DNA from: Kribbella jejuensis
GTDB taxonomy: Bacteria; Actinomycetota; Actinomycetes; Propionibacteriales; Kribbellaceae
Direction of reading: 5' to 3'
NCBI RefSeq assembly: GCF_006715085.1
Contig: NZ_VFMM01000002.1
Location: 868,001-932,000, forward strand
Length of the DNA: 64,000 nucleotides
A model generated the notes under the pieces. That model was given only the letters and a program-made list of their open reading frames with translations, did not search any database and was not told the origin of the DNA. Positions 26,017-34,726 of the stretch are shown in pieces. The translations under genes were made by a program, and so were the position numbers. The stretch's first letter is position 1. Each line of letters starts with the position of its first letter.

Positions 26017-27210
26017 ATGGCGTTCTACCGGCAGGTCGGGGAAGTTCCACCCAAGCGGCACACGCAGTTCCGGAAACCGGACGGCGGGCTCTACTACGAG
26101 GAGCTGATGGGCGAGGAAGGCTTCTCCTCCGACTCCTCGCTGCTGTACCACGCCGGCGTACCGTCCGCGATCGTCGACTCCCAGGTCTGGGACCTCCCGG
26201 ACCTGTCCACCGTCCCGAACCACCCGCTCACCCCGCGGCACCTGAAGCTCCACGACCTCTTCACCGACACCTCCAAGGCGAACCCCGTCGAGGACCGCCG
26301 GCTTGTCCTGGGCAACGGCGACGTCCGGATCTCGTACGTCGTCGCCGAGCAGCCGTCGCCGTACTACCGCAACGGCATCGGCGACGAATGCGTGTACGTC
26401 GAGAAGGGCTCGGCCACCGTCGAGACCGTGTTCGGCGTACTGAACGCGATCCAGGGCGACTACGTGATCATTCCGCGGGCGACCACGCATCGCTGGATCC
26501 CCGGCCCGGAGGGCGTCTCGGCGTACTGCATCGAGGGCAACTCGCACATCGCACCGCCGAAGCGGTACCTGTCCCGGTACGGCCAGTTCCTCGAGCACTC
26601 GCCGTACTGCGAACGCGACCTGCACCCGACCACCGAGCCGCTGGTCGAGGAGGGCACCGACGTCGAGGTGCTGGTCAAGCACCGCGGGAACGGTGCCGGC
26701 GGCATCGTCGGCAGCCGGATGACCTACGCGACACACCCGTTCGACGTGGTCGGCTGGGACGGGTGCCTGTACCCGTACACGTTCAACGTGAGCGACTTCG
26801 AACCGATCACCGGGCGGGTGCACCAGCCGCCGCCAGTGCACCAGGTGTTCGAGGGGTACAACTTCGTGGTCTGCAACTTCGTGCCGCGGAAGGTCGACTA
26901 CCACCCGCTCTCGATCCCGGTGCCGTACTACCACTCGAACGTCGACTCCGACGAGGTGATGTTCTACTGCGGCGGCGACTACGAAGCCCGGAAGGGCTCC
27001 GGGATCGGCCTCGGCTCGATCTCGCTGCATCCCGGCGGGTACGCGCACGGCCCGCAGCCGTCCGCGATCGAGGCCTCCCTCGGCGCCGAGCGCTTCGAGG
27101 AACTCGCGGTGATGGTCGACACCTTCCGCCCGCTCGAACTCGGCGAGGGCGGCCAGGCCGTCGACGACGGCGTCTACGCCTGGACCTGGGCAGGTCGGCG
27201 CAAGAACTGA
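26017..27210 (+). CDS. hmgA: Homogentisate 1,2-dioxygenase
   Basis: 397 aa. Opens the ring of homogentisate to maleylacetoacetate. It is a cupin-type Fe(II) enzyme; recognisable are MAFYRQVGEVPPKRHTQFR, YEGYNFVVCNFVPRKVDYHP, and the C-terminal segment PYYHSNVDSDEVMFYCGGDY and ISLHPGGYAHGPQP holding the His/Glu ligands. ATG 26017 is preferred with GGAG at 26004-26007; a GTG at 26008 is less well spaced. It is divergent from the unknown gene and fahA, with 72 bp between starts. With hpd it completes tyrosine breakdown except for the isomerase. Confidence 0.95.
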   Translation: MAFYRQVGEVPPKRHTQFRKPDGGLYYEELMGEEGFSSDSSLLYHAGVPSAIVDSQVWDLPDLSTVPNHPLTPRHLKLHDLFTDTSKANPVEDRRLVLGNGDVRISYVVAEQPSPYYRNGIGDECVYVEKGSATVETVFGVLNAIQGDYVIIPRATTHRWIPGPEGVSAYCIEGNSHIAPPKRYLSRYGQFLEHSPYCERDLHPTTEPLVEEGTDVEVLVKHRGNGAGGIVGSRMTYATHPFDVVGWDGCLYPYTFNVSDFEPITGRVHQPPPVHQVFEGYNFVVCNFVPRKVDYHPLSIPVPYYHSNVDSDEVMFYCGGDYEARKGSGIGLGSISLHPGGYAHGPQPSAIEASLGAERFEELAVMVDTFRPLELGEGGQAVDDGVYAWTWAGRRKN

Positions 27211-27233
27211 GCAGTCTGTGGGATTCTTACCCG

Positions 27234-27917
27234 GTGAGTGAGGACGGGGACGCAACTTCACAGGTCGACGAGGTCACGCCGGACGTGGTGGTGCCGCCGG
27301 TGGATCCGGGGCAGTCGTTCGTGGTCGGGATCGACCGTGACGCGGTGCTGCGCCGGCGCGAGGTGGTCCGGACCGTCGAGCGCCGCGGCGGCTGGGTGAC
27401 GGCCGCGCTCGGCGCGATCGGGATCGTCGCGGCGGTCTACGCGCTGTTCGCGTTCCCCGGCTCCGGGATGTGGCCGTTCGCGCTGCTGCTGATCGCGGCG
27501 ATGATCCCGCTCCTGCTCAGTACCGTGCTGGTGTACCGCGTGCAGGCCGAGCGGCAGGCCTGGTACGACGCCAACGAGCTGCCGCCGGTCGCGATGCGGA
27601 TCTCGGCGAAGGGCCTCGAGCTCGCGTGCGACGGCGCGGCGTACCCCGTCGTCCTGCCGTGGCCGACCGTCCGCGGCTTCACCCAGCACAAGCTGCTCGG
27701 TCAGTACATGCTCGACATCGCCCTGGAGCGCGGCGTGGGCGCGACCACGGCCGGCGTCCGCGGCCTCGATCAGCCGTCCGTGCGCAGCGTCGTCAAACCG
27801 AACCCACTGCTCCGCCCGACCGGCATGTTCCTGGTCAAGGCCCTCGACCAGCCGGTCCACGTCATCGACGAGGCCCTCCGCCATTTCTCCAACGGCAAGG
27901 CCGGCATCCGGCGCTAA
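27234..27917 (+). CDS. Membrane protein, YcxB/PH-like
   Basis: 227 aa; start GTG 27234 (VSEDGD) inferred, as no ATG is near. An N-terminal hydrophilic region is followed by two close membrane segments (about 58-78, VTAALGAIGIVAAVYALFAF, and 83-102, FALLLIAAMIPLLLSTVLV) and a C-terminal beta-rich cytoplasmic part with ISAKGLELACDGAAYPV and VLPWPTVRGF. The layout of two helices plus a PH-like sheet is similar to YcxB-like or bPH domain proteins. Function unknown. Its stop overlaps that of the convergent deacetylase gene. Confidence 0.72.
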   Translation: MSEDGDATSQVDEVTPDVVVPPVDPGQSFVVGIDRDAVLRRREVVRTVERRGGWVTAALGAIGIVAAVYALFAFPGSGMWPFALLLIAAMIPLLLSTVLVYRVQAERQAWYDANELPPVAMRISAKGLELACDGAAYPVVLPWPTVRGFTQHKLLGQYMLDIALERGVGATTAGVRGLDQPSVRSVVKPNPLLRPTGMFLVKALDQPVHVIDEALRHFSNGKAGIRR

Positions 27918-28720
27918 CAGGGCAGCGCGCGGTACGTGTAGCCCTGCTGGGTGAGTTTGGTGAGCGCGTGGTCGAGCGCCGCGACGGTCTGGGAGCGGTT
28001 GCCGCCGCCGTCGTGCATCAGGATGATCGCGCCGGGGCGGGCGCCGGCCAGGATCGCGTGCTCGATGCGCGCCGTACCAGGCTTCTTCCAGTCGTCGGTG
28101 TCGACGTCCCACAGCACCTGCCGCTGGTGGTACGCCGCTGCGAGCGCCGCGACCTTCGCGTTCGTGCCACCACCCGGCGGGCGCAGACACTTGGACTTCA
28201 CGCCCATCGCGATCTCCTGCCGGATCTTCGCGTCCGGGAGCAGCGTCAGCGTCTTGTGGTCGTAGGTGTGGTTGCCGATGTGGTGCCCGGCGGCGCGCTC
28301 GGCGGCGATGAGTTCGGGGTACTGCGCGGCCTGGATCCCGAGCACGAAGAACGTGGCCTGGGCGTGGTGTTTGCGCAGTACCTGAAGAACTTTCGGCGTC
28401 CACTCGTGTTGCGGGCCGTCGTCGAACGTCAGGTACAGGACCTTGCCGTTGTCGGTCAGGGTCCAGTCGTCGGGCTTCGGCTTCACCGGGGGAGGCGTGG
28501 CTTCCTTGGTTTCCTTGGTTTCCTTGGTGGACGAGGGTTCACCGCGCTTCGACGTGACCGGCGTACTGAGCAGCCCGTGGTGCGGCGTGCTCGAGACGAC
28601 CGGCGCGGCCGAGGTGACGGAGCGCGAGGACGGAGAGGCGGCTTGGGCGAGAACGGCACCGCAGAGCAGAGCGGCGACCAACGGCAGAAGCTTGCCGGGC
28701 GGCTTGGTCATGCGGGGCAT
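27914..28720 (-). CDS. Secreted polysaccharide deacetylase (NodB domain, CE4)
   Basis: 268 aa. N-terminal signal segment (PGKLLPLVAALLCGAVLAQA), a Ser/Thr/Pro/Lys-rich linker with three TKE units, then a NodB homology domain: YLTFDDGPQHEW (catalytic Asp and metal Asp), HHIGNHTYDHKTLT (metal His pair), LRPPGGGTNAKV (RPP motif), DVDTDDWKK, and AIILMHDGGGNR. Such enzymes remove acetyl or similar groups from chitin, peptidoglycan or polysaccharide. The start at 28720 (MPRMTK) has a GAGAAG site upstream; 28711 is the alternative. Confidence 0.92.
   Translation of the reverse strand: MPRMTKPPGKLLPLVAALLCGAVLAQAASPSSRSVTSAAPVVSSTPHHGLLSTPVTSKRGEPSSTKETKETKEATPPPVKPKPDDWTLTDNGKVLYLTFDDGPQHEWTPKVLQVLRKHHAQATFFVLGIQAAQYPELIAAERAAGHHIGNHTYDHKTLTLLPDAKIRQEIAMGVKSKCLRPPGGGTNAKVAALAAAYHQRQVLWDVDTDDWKKPGTARIEHAILAGARPGAIILMHDGGGNRSQTVAALDHALTKLTQQGYTYRALPC
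28502..28528. repeat. Three tandem copies of 9-bp TTCCTTGGT
   Basis: Perfect copies at 28502-28510, 28511-28519 and 28520-28528 inside the deacetylase linker, encoding Thr-Lys-Glu units on the minus strand. In-frame and likely variable by replication slippage. Confidence 0.8.
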
Positions 28721-28814
28721 CTTCTCGTGTTCTGGGGGCAAGGTGGTAACCGGGTCGCTTATCGTGTGCACTCGGGCCGGAGATCCCGGCTGACAAACCT
28801 TGTGAGGCGGGGCG

Positions 28815-30656
28815 ATGACCGACAGCGGTGAGCGGACCACGATGACACGAAGGACGGTAATCGGCGGTGCGGCCGCACTGGCCGCGGCCGGGTTCCAGGC
28901 GGTTCCGGCGTACGCCGGTGGCGGCTCGGGGAGGACCGTCCGGCTGACCGTGATGGGCACCACCGACCTGCACGGCAACGTGTTCAACTGGGACTACTTC
29001 AAGAACGCCGAGTACGACGACTCCGCGCACAACGACATCGGCCTGGCGAAGGTCTCGACGCTGGTCAGCGCCGTCCGCGACCGGATCGCGGCCGACCGGC
29101 ACGCGCCACGGCCGCTGCTGCTCGACGCGGGCGACACCATCCAGGGCACCCCGCTGGCGTACTACTACGCGAAGATCGAGCCGATCACCGGCGGTACGAC
29201 GCACCCGATGGCGGCCGCGATGAACCGCATCGGGTACGACGCGGCGGCGCTCGGCAACCACGAGTTCAACTACGGCCTGGACATCCTACGCAGGTTCCAG
29301 CAGCAGCTGCGGTTCCCGCTGCTCGGCGCGAACGCCCAGGACTGGACGACCGGTCTGCCCGCGTTCCCGCCGTACGTGCTGAAGCGGGTGCACGTGCCGG
29401 GGGAGAAGCCGATCACGGTCGGCATCCTCGGCCTGACCAACCCGGGTATCGCGATCTGGGACAAGGCGAACGTCGAGAACAAGCTGAAGTTCGGCGGCAT
29501 CGTCGAGCTCGCGCAGCAGTGGGTGCCGAAGGTCCGCGCGGCGGGTGCCGACATCGTGATCGCGTCCGTGCACTCGGGCATGGACCTGTCCTCGTCGTAC
29601 GGCGACGCGCTGCCGTACCCGGAGAACGCGTCGGTGCTGATGGCCGAGACTGTTCCGGGCATCGACGCCGTACTGGTCGGCCACGCGCACCTGGAGATCC
29701 CCGAGCGGCTCGTCACGAACAAGACGAGCGGCCAGCAGGTCGTGCTCAGCGAGCCGTTGAAGTGGGGCATGCGGCTGTCGCTGTTCGACGTGGACCTGCA
29801 GAAGGTCCGCGGGCAGTGGCAGGTCGTCGGCCGGCACAGCCAGGTGCTGAACGCGAACACCGTCGACGCCGATCCGGACGTGGTGGACCTGCTGCAGAAG
29901 GACCACGACAAGGTCGTCACGTACGTCAACTCGAAGATCGGCACCTGCACCGAGGCGATGTCGGCGGCGACCGCGCCGTGGGAGGACACCGCCGCGCTGG
30001 ACTTCGTGAACTTCATCCAGGCCGACGCGGTCGCGAAGGCACTCGCCGGTACGGCGCAGGCGTCGCTGCCGGTGCTGGCGATCGCGGCGCCGTTCAACCG
30101 GGCCGCTGCGATCCCGGCCGGCGACGTCTCGATCCGCGATGTCGCGGGGCTGTACGTGTTCGACAACACGCTGCTCGCGGTGACGATGACGGGTCAGCAG
30201 GTCAAGGAGTACCTGGAGTTCTCGGCGACGTACTACAAGCAGGTCACCGGCAGCGGGCCGTTCACGTCCGACCAGATCACGAACGCCCCGACGCCGACCG
30301 CGCCGAACGGTACGCCGGACTACAACTACGACATCGTCGGCGGCCTCAGCAAGCCGCTCACGTACAAGATCGACATCGCCAAGCCGGCCGGCTCCCGGAT
30401 CACCGACCTCGCCTACGACGGCACGCCGGTCGCGCCCGACCAGCAGTTCGTCGTTGCGGTGAACAACTACCGCCAGTCGGGCGGCGGCAACTTCCCGCAC
30501 GTGAAGACGGCCCCCGTCGTCTACAACCGGCAGGTGGAGATCCGCCAGCTGATGATCGACTACGTCACCGCGACCGGCACGGTCGACCCGAAGACGTTCC
30601 ACACCGTCGACTGGTCGCTGACCTCCAACGGCACCCCGATCACCGTGACCGGTTAG
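28815..30656 (+). CDS. Tat-exported bifunctional metallophosphatase/5'-nucleotidase
   Basis: 613 aa. Twin-arginine signal (MTRRTVIGGAAALAAAGF) at residues 10-27; the true start could be 28815 or the inner ATG 28842. Metallophosphatase domain: TTDLHGNVFNW, LDAGDTIQG, AAALGNHEFNYG, VIASVHSG and VLVGHAH are the metal-binding blocks. The C-terminal 5'-nucleotidase domain (about 375-590) includes GDVSIRDVAGLYVFDNTL and FVVAVNNYRQSGGGNFP. It would hydrolyse extracellular nucleotides or 2',3'-cyclic nucleotides for phosphate scavenging. It is divergent from the deacetylase and convergent with a lipoprotein gene. Confidence 0.93.
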   Translation: MTDSGERTTMTRRTVIGGAAALAAAGFQAVPAYAGGGSGRTVRLTVMGTTDLHGNVFNWDYFKNAEYDDSAHNDIGLAKVSTLVSAVRDRIAADRHAPRPLLLDAGDTIQGTPLAYYYAKIEPITGGTTHPMAAAMNRIGYDAAALGNHEFNYGLDILRRFQQQLRFPLLGANAQDWTTGLPAFPPYVLKRVHVPGEKPITVGILGLTNPGIAIWDKANVENKLKFGGIVELAQQWVPKVRAAGADIVIASVHSGMDLSSSYGDALPYPENASVLMAETVPGIDAVLVGHAHLEIPERLVTNKTSGQQVVLSEPLKWGMRLSLFDVDLQKVRGQWQVVGRHSQVLNANTVDADPDVVDLLQKDHDKVVTYVNSKIGTCTEAMSAATAPWEDTAALDFVNFIQADAVAKALAGTAQASLPVLAIAAPFNRAAAIPAGDVSIRDVAGLYVFDNTLLAVTMTGQQVKEYLEFSATYYKQVTGSGPFTSDQITNAPTPTAPNGTPDYNYDIVGGLSKPLTYKIDIAKPAGSRITDLAYDGTPVAPDQQFVVAVNNYRQSGGGNFPHVKTAPVVYNRQVEIRQLMIDYVTATGTVDPKTFHTVDWSLTSNGTPITVTG

Positions 30657-30659
30657 TCG

Positions 30660-31436
30660 TCAGGCTCCGGTGCGGGCCCCGAGGGTCTTCTGGGCCTTGG
30701 TGACCGCGATTTGCGTGGCGCCCTCGATGTCTTCGGGGGCGCCCGCGATCACGGTGACCGCGAGTACGACGTCATCCACGCCGGTGGTGACCATCGTCAC
30801 CTCGAGACCATCGAGCGGCCCACCAGAGGCGCTGAACCGTACGGCGACCGGGTCGGTCCCGGCCTTCGGCGGCGACACCAGGTCGACGCTGATCGGCGAG
30901 CGGCCTTCACCGGGGATGGTCAGGGTCATGCTGCGGCAGCTGGTGATCGCCTTCTTGAAGGATTGCTGCAGCGCGCGGACCGCGGCGGTCGAGCCCATCC
31001 AGTCGAGGCTCTCGTCCACGAACGGACCCTGCGAGCCACCGGAGTACGACTGGCCGGCCGATACCTTGGAACCGGGCGGGTTGTCGGCGTTGGTCAACGC
31101 GACCAGGCGGGCGCACCGCGAGTCCTTCGACGAGACAGCCACGTCAGGTCCGTCGTCACCGGTGTCCTTGTCGATCGAGAAGCCCGCCGGAAGGTCGGGC
31201 AGCGCGAGCAGCGCCTTGGTGAGCTGAGCCGCGGTCCGGGTGACCTGCACGGGCGGCGGCGCCACGGTCGGGGTCGTCGGTGCAGTCGCGGTCGTGGCGG
31301 TGGGCGTCGGCGATGGTGTTGCTGTGGTGGTGACCGAATTGGCCGGCGAAGGACCGGCTGAGCCGCCGGAGCCGCCGGAGCAGGAGGTCAGGGTGAGTAC
31401 GAGCGCGGTACCGGCGATCGCGAGCGGCTTGATCAT
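30660..31436 (-). CDS. Probable lipoprotein (unknown)
   Basis: 258 aa. Lipobox LTLTSC near residue 19 after MIKPLAIAGTALV; a Ser/Gly/Thr/Pro-rich spacer with TPSPTPTATTATAPTTP runs to about residue 65. The exported domain starts VTRTAAQLTKALLALPDLPA and contains a QSFKKAITSCRSMTL segment, as in PknH-extracellular-like and sensor-like lipoproteins of actinobacteria (PknH_C-like, uncertain). A GGAG site sits before ATG 31436. Function unknown. Confidence 0.82.
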   Translation of the reverse strand: MIKPLAIAGTALVLTLTSCSGGSGGSAGPSPANSVTTTATPSPTPTATTATAPTTPTVAPPPVQVTRTAAQLTKALLALPDLPAGFSIDKDTGDDGPDVAVSSKDSRCARLVALTNADNPPGSKVSAGQSYSGGSQGPFVDESLDWMGSTAAVRALQQSFKKAITSCRSMTLTIPGEGRSPISVDLVSPPKAGTDPVAVRFSASGGPLDGLEVTMVTTGVDDVVLAVTVIAGAPEDIEGATQIAVTKAQKTLGARTGA

Positions 31437-31596
31437 CGTGGACTCCTGATGTGCGGGCAGGGGCAGGTCGTCGCCGACCAGACTTCCCGGCACACCTGAG
31501 TTCTCGGACCCGTCTTCGGGCCTGTACCGCAACTATCGACCGGCACCCCGTGCGCGTTACGGCCTTCTCCGGATCGTGATCTCCCCGCGGTGGTCT

Positions 31597-32175
31597 TCAG
31601 GCGAGGGTTACACCCGCGGTTTGGAGTTCGGCCAGGGCCTGGGTGGTGGTGGGTTCGGCCACGCCGGCGGTGAGGGTGGTGAGGACTGTGGTGCCGAAGC
31701 CGGCTTTGTGGGCGTCCAGGGCGGTGGCTCGGACGCAGTAGTCGGTGGCGATGCCGCAGACGTCCACATCGGTCACGCCTTTGTCGCGGAGCCAGTCGGC
31801 CAGCGGGTGGCCGCCCTCGTGGGACTTGCCTTCGAAGCCGGAGTACGCGGCGGCATACTCGCCCTTGTCGAAGATCGCGTCGAAGGGTTGCGGGTCGAGG
31901 TTCGGGTGGAAGCTGACGCCGTCGGTGCCGGCGATGCAGTGGGGGGGCCAGGAGTGCACGAAGTCGGGCGTACGGGAGAAGTGGTCGCCCGGGTCGATGT
32001 GGTGGTCGCGGGTCGCGACGACGAACGCGTACTGCCGGTCGTCCGGCTCCGCCTCGTGCCACTGGTGCAGGAGCTCGCCGATCCGGAACGCGACATCCGC
32101 TCCGCCGGCGACGGCCAGGCTGCCGCCTTCGCAGAAGTCGTTCTGCACATCAACCACGATCAGTGCCCGGGACAT
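31597..32175 (-). CDS. pncA: Nicotinamidase/isochorismatase family, probable PncA
   Basis: 192 aa. Catalytic triad of nicotinamidase: D9 (LIVVDVQNDF), K104 (FDKGEY), C147 (ATDYCVRA); metal ligands D57, H59 (TRDHHIDPG) and H74. The isochorismatase fold length is normal. It deamidates nicotinamide to nicotinate, which the PncB-type enzyme encoded 6 kb away would use; together they form the NAD salvage route. ATG 32175 is used because the catalytic Asp lies 8 residues after it. The final 120 coding bases are C/A-rich. Confidence 0.93.
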   Translation of the reverse strand: MSRALIVVDVQNDFCEGGSLAVAGGADVAFRIGELLHQWHEAEPDDRQYAFVVATRDHHIDPGDHFSRTPDFVHSWPPHCIAGTDGVSFHPNLDPQPFDAIFDKGEYAAAYSGFEGKSHEGGHPLADWLRDKGVTDVDVCGIATDYCVRATALDAHKAGFGTTVLTTLTAGVAEPTTTQALAELQTAGVTLA

Positions 32176-32244
32176 CGTGCCGCTCCTTCGAGGCCGGAGT
32201 ACTCCTGAGCCCACCGTACAAGCGCCGGCACCGTCAACGCTGTA

Positions 32245-33024
32245 TCAAGCAGGAATCAGCTCGCCACCGGTCACGTGGAGGAGCTCGCCCTGAATCGATT
32301 TGGTGCGGGGCGAGGTGAGGAACAGAATCGCGTCCGCGAGTTCGGAGGCGTCGGGCAGGTGGCGGGCGGTGAAGCCGGCCGCGATGCTCTCCAGGGCGGG
32401 TTGCGGGATGACCCGGTGTGCGCCGTTGTCCAGCGTGATGCCAGGCAGTACGACGTTCACGAGTACGCCGTCCGCGCCCAGATCGTGCTGCAGGCTCGCC
32501 GCCAGCCCGTGCAGGCCCGCCTTCGCCGCGCCGTACGCCCACGCGCCGGCCATTCCGCGCTCCGCGAGGTCCGTCGAGATCAGCACCAGCCGCCCGTGCT
32601 CGGAGCGCCGCAGCGCCGGCGCGACCTGCTGCACCAGGTGGAAGTTGCCCTCGAGGTTCGCCCGGATGATCTGCGTCCACCACTCCGGCCGCGACTCCTC
32701 GATCTTCGACGGCCGTTCGTCGTACCCGAGCGTGCCCCAGCTCACCGCGTTCGCCACCACCGCATCCAGCCCGCCGAAGTGCGAGACCACCGACTCGACC
32801 GCCGCGGCGATCGACTCCGGCGCACCGAGATCCATCGGCACCGCGTACGCCGTACCACCCGCGGCCTCGATCTCCTCGAGGACCGCCTCAGCGGCGTCCT
32901 TGCGGGAGTTGTAGGTGATCGCGACACGCGCCCCTTCCTGCCCGTAGGCGATCGCGGTGGCCCGGCCGATCCCGGACGACCCACCCGTCACCAGCACTGC
33001 CGCGTCCTTGAAACCCAGGTCCAT
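32245..33024 (-). CDS. SDR family oxidoreductase
   Basis: 259 aa. TGGSSGIGRATA cofactor motif at about 14-25, NAVSWG (NNAG-equivalent) motif, catalytic Ser in VLISTDLAERG and the Tyr-x-x-x-Lys in WAYGAAKAGLHGL, then HVTGGELIPA at the C-terminus. Resembles FabG-like short-chain reductases; substrate unknown. A GGAGGA site precedes ATG 33024. Its promoter carries a perfect 11-bp inverted repeat, so it is likely tightly controlled by a TetR/MarR-type repressor not encoded beside it. Confidence 0.92.
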   Translation of the reverse strand: MDLGFKDAAVLVTGGSSGIGRATAIAYGQEGARVAITYNSRKDAAEAVLEEIEAAGGTAYAVPMDLGAPESIAAAVESVVSHFGGLDAVVANAVSWGTLGYDERPSKIEESRPEWWTQIIRANLEGNFHLVQQVAPALRRSEHGRLVLISTDLAERGMAGAWAYGAAKAGLHGLAASLQHDLGADGVLVNVVLPGITLDNGAHRVIPQPALESIAAGFTARHLPDASELADAILFLTSPRTKSIQGELLHVTGGELIPA

Positions 33025-33045
33025 GACCCGTCCTCCTGTATATCG

Positions 33046-33078
33046 TTAGTCGGCTACACAAAGAACTTAGCCGACTAA
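33046..33078. promoter_or_regulatory. Perfect 11-bp inverted repeat operator before the SDR gene
   Basis: TTAGTCGGCTA (33046-33056) and TAGCCGACTAA (33068-33078), spacer 11. Each arm is itself nearly palindromic (AGTCGGCT), so two dimers could bind 22 bp apart. On the minus strand TTCTTT and TATACA are 17 bp apart across the right part, a possible promoter, though it would give a very short leader. Confidence 0.7.
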
Positions 33079-33167
33079 TAAACCAGATGCAAGCCCGGTT
33101 TCAGCGATGCATGTGCTGACAGTTATCGTGTGACGGCGTATTGTCACCAGGTCGCGGGGGTTCGCAC

Positions 33168-34712
33168 ATGAAGAAGGCTGTTCTGGCGGTTGTCGCTGCT
33201 GGTGCCGTGGTTGCTGCGGCGCTGGTGCCGGCCGGGCCGAGTGTGCAGGCGGCGACCGGGGCGGCAGCGGCGCGGAGCGCGCCGCGGGGGTTCGGGTCGG
33301 CGTTGTCGTCGGTGCAGTCGCCGAGCTGGCAGACGAACGCGAGTGTCAACGCGCTCGCCGTCGCCGGGGACCTCGTGTTCGCCGGCGGTCTGTTCACCCG
33401 GATCCGCCCGCCGGGCAAGGCCCGCGGCGTGGGTGATGCGGCCCGGAAGTACTTCGCGGTCTTCAACCGGACCACCGGTGCACCGACCCGGTTCGCGCCG
33501 AGTGTGAACGGCCCGGTGTGGGCCGTCGCGACATCGCCCAACGGCCGGTGGGTAGTGATCGGCGGGGACTTCACCGTCGTCGACGGAGTGCCGCGGTCGC
33601 GGATCGCGATGTTCAACGTTGCCACCGGCAAGCTCGTGGCCGGCTGGGACCCGGTGGTCAACTACCGGGTCGCCGCGCTCAAGCTGACCGACAGCACGGT
33701 CTACCTCGGCGGTTCGTTCGGCGCGGTCGACAAGGTTGCCCGCGGCAACGTCGCGGCGGTCAGCCTGAGTACCGGCGCGCTGCTGCCGTGGGACCCGGAC
33801 GCGGACGACGACGTGCACGCGATCGAGCTGTCCACCGACGGGGCCCGGGTCTTCGTCGGCGGCGGGTTCAACGAGATCGGTGGTCGCTACTCGCACGCGC
33901 TCGCGATGCTGAACACCTCCGACGGGTCCGCGTTCGACATGCCGGCCGCCGCCGCGATCCCGGAGCAGACGCGGGCCTGCGACAGCCGCGTGAAGGACCT
34001 GGAAGTCCAAGGGAACAAGGTGTTCGCGTCCAACGCCGGCTCCGGTGTCGGCTGCTACGACGGTGTGCTCGCCGCCGACGCCCGGACCGGGAAGCTGATC
34101 TGGCAGAGCCACTGCCTGGGCGCGACCGAGGCGATCAAGGCGATCGGCAACTGGCTGTACAAGGGCTCGCACGCCCACGACTGCAGCGCCGACGGCGAGT
34201 TCCACGACAAGACCGGTATGCACCACCTGCTCGTCTACAGCACGCTCACCGGCAAACTCGGCCCGTGGAACCCGAACACCGACGCCGGCGGTACGACACT
34301 GGTCGGCCCGCTGGCGTTCGCGTCCGGGGGCAACGACCTGTGGGCCGGCGGCGACTTCACCCAGGTGAACGGCGTACCGCAGGAAGGGCTGACCCGATTC
34401 ACCAACGCACCGGGCGGCGCCGCACCGGCCCGGCCCGCGGCGCCGAAGGTGGCGAGCGCACGGCCGAACAAGGTGACGATCGCCTTCAGTCCCGTGCTAG
34501 ACCGCGACAACATGACGCTCACATACTTCGTCTACCGCGGCAACACCCGGATCGGCACCTGGTCCCGTACGTCGAACTCGTGGACGAAACCGACCGTCAC
34601 CTCGGTCACCGACGCCGGCCTGACCAGTGGCCAAAAGCTCTCGTACCACGTCGAGGTCAGCGACGGCCGCAACGTCTCCAAGGGCCCGCCAGCCACCGTC
34701 AAGGTCCGCTGA
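33168..34712 (+). CDS. Secreted beta-propeller protein with C-terminal fibronectin III-like domain
   Basis: 514 aa. Signal peptide MKKAVLAVVAAGAVVAAALV with cleavage near VQAATG. Repeated units with the pattern V-x-V-GG-x-F (LVFAGGLFTRI, WVVIGGDFTVV, VYLGGSFGAV, VFVGGGFNEI, LWAGGDFTQV) at roughly 50-residue spacing form a delta-60-type propeller over about 50-410. The last 90 residues are an Fn3-like domain (NKVTIAFSPVLDRDN, LSYHVEVSDG). Such proteins are common exported actinobacterial proteins of unknown target. Start ATG 33168 at the signal peptide. Confidence 0.85.
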   Translation: MKKAVLAVVAAGAVVAAALVPAGPSVQAATGAAAARSAPRGFGSALSSVQSPSWQTNASVNALAVAGDLVFAGGLFTRIRPPGKARGVGDAARKYFAVFNRTTGAPTRFAPSVNGPVWAVATSPNGRWVVIGGDFTVVDGVPRSRIAMFNVATGKLVAGWDPVVNYRVAALKLTDSTVYLGGSFGAVDKVARGNVAAVSLSTGALLPWDPDADDDVHAIELSTDGARVFVGGGFNEIGGRYSHALAMLNTSDGSAFDMPAAAAIPEQTRACDSRVKDLEVQGNKVFASNAGSGVGCYDGVLAADARTGKLIWQSHCLGATEAIKAIGNWLYKGSHAHDCSADGEFHDKTGMHHLLVYSTLTGKLGPWNPNTDAGGTTLVGPLAFASGGNDLWAGGDFTQVNGVPQEGLTRFTNAPGGAAPARPAAPKVASARPNKVTIAFSPVLDRDNMTLTYFVYRGNTRIGTWSRTSNSWTKPTVTSVTDAGLTSGQKLSYHVEVSDGRNVSKGPPATVKVR

Positions 34713-34726
34713 CAGATAATCGTCGG

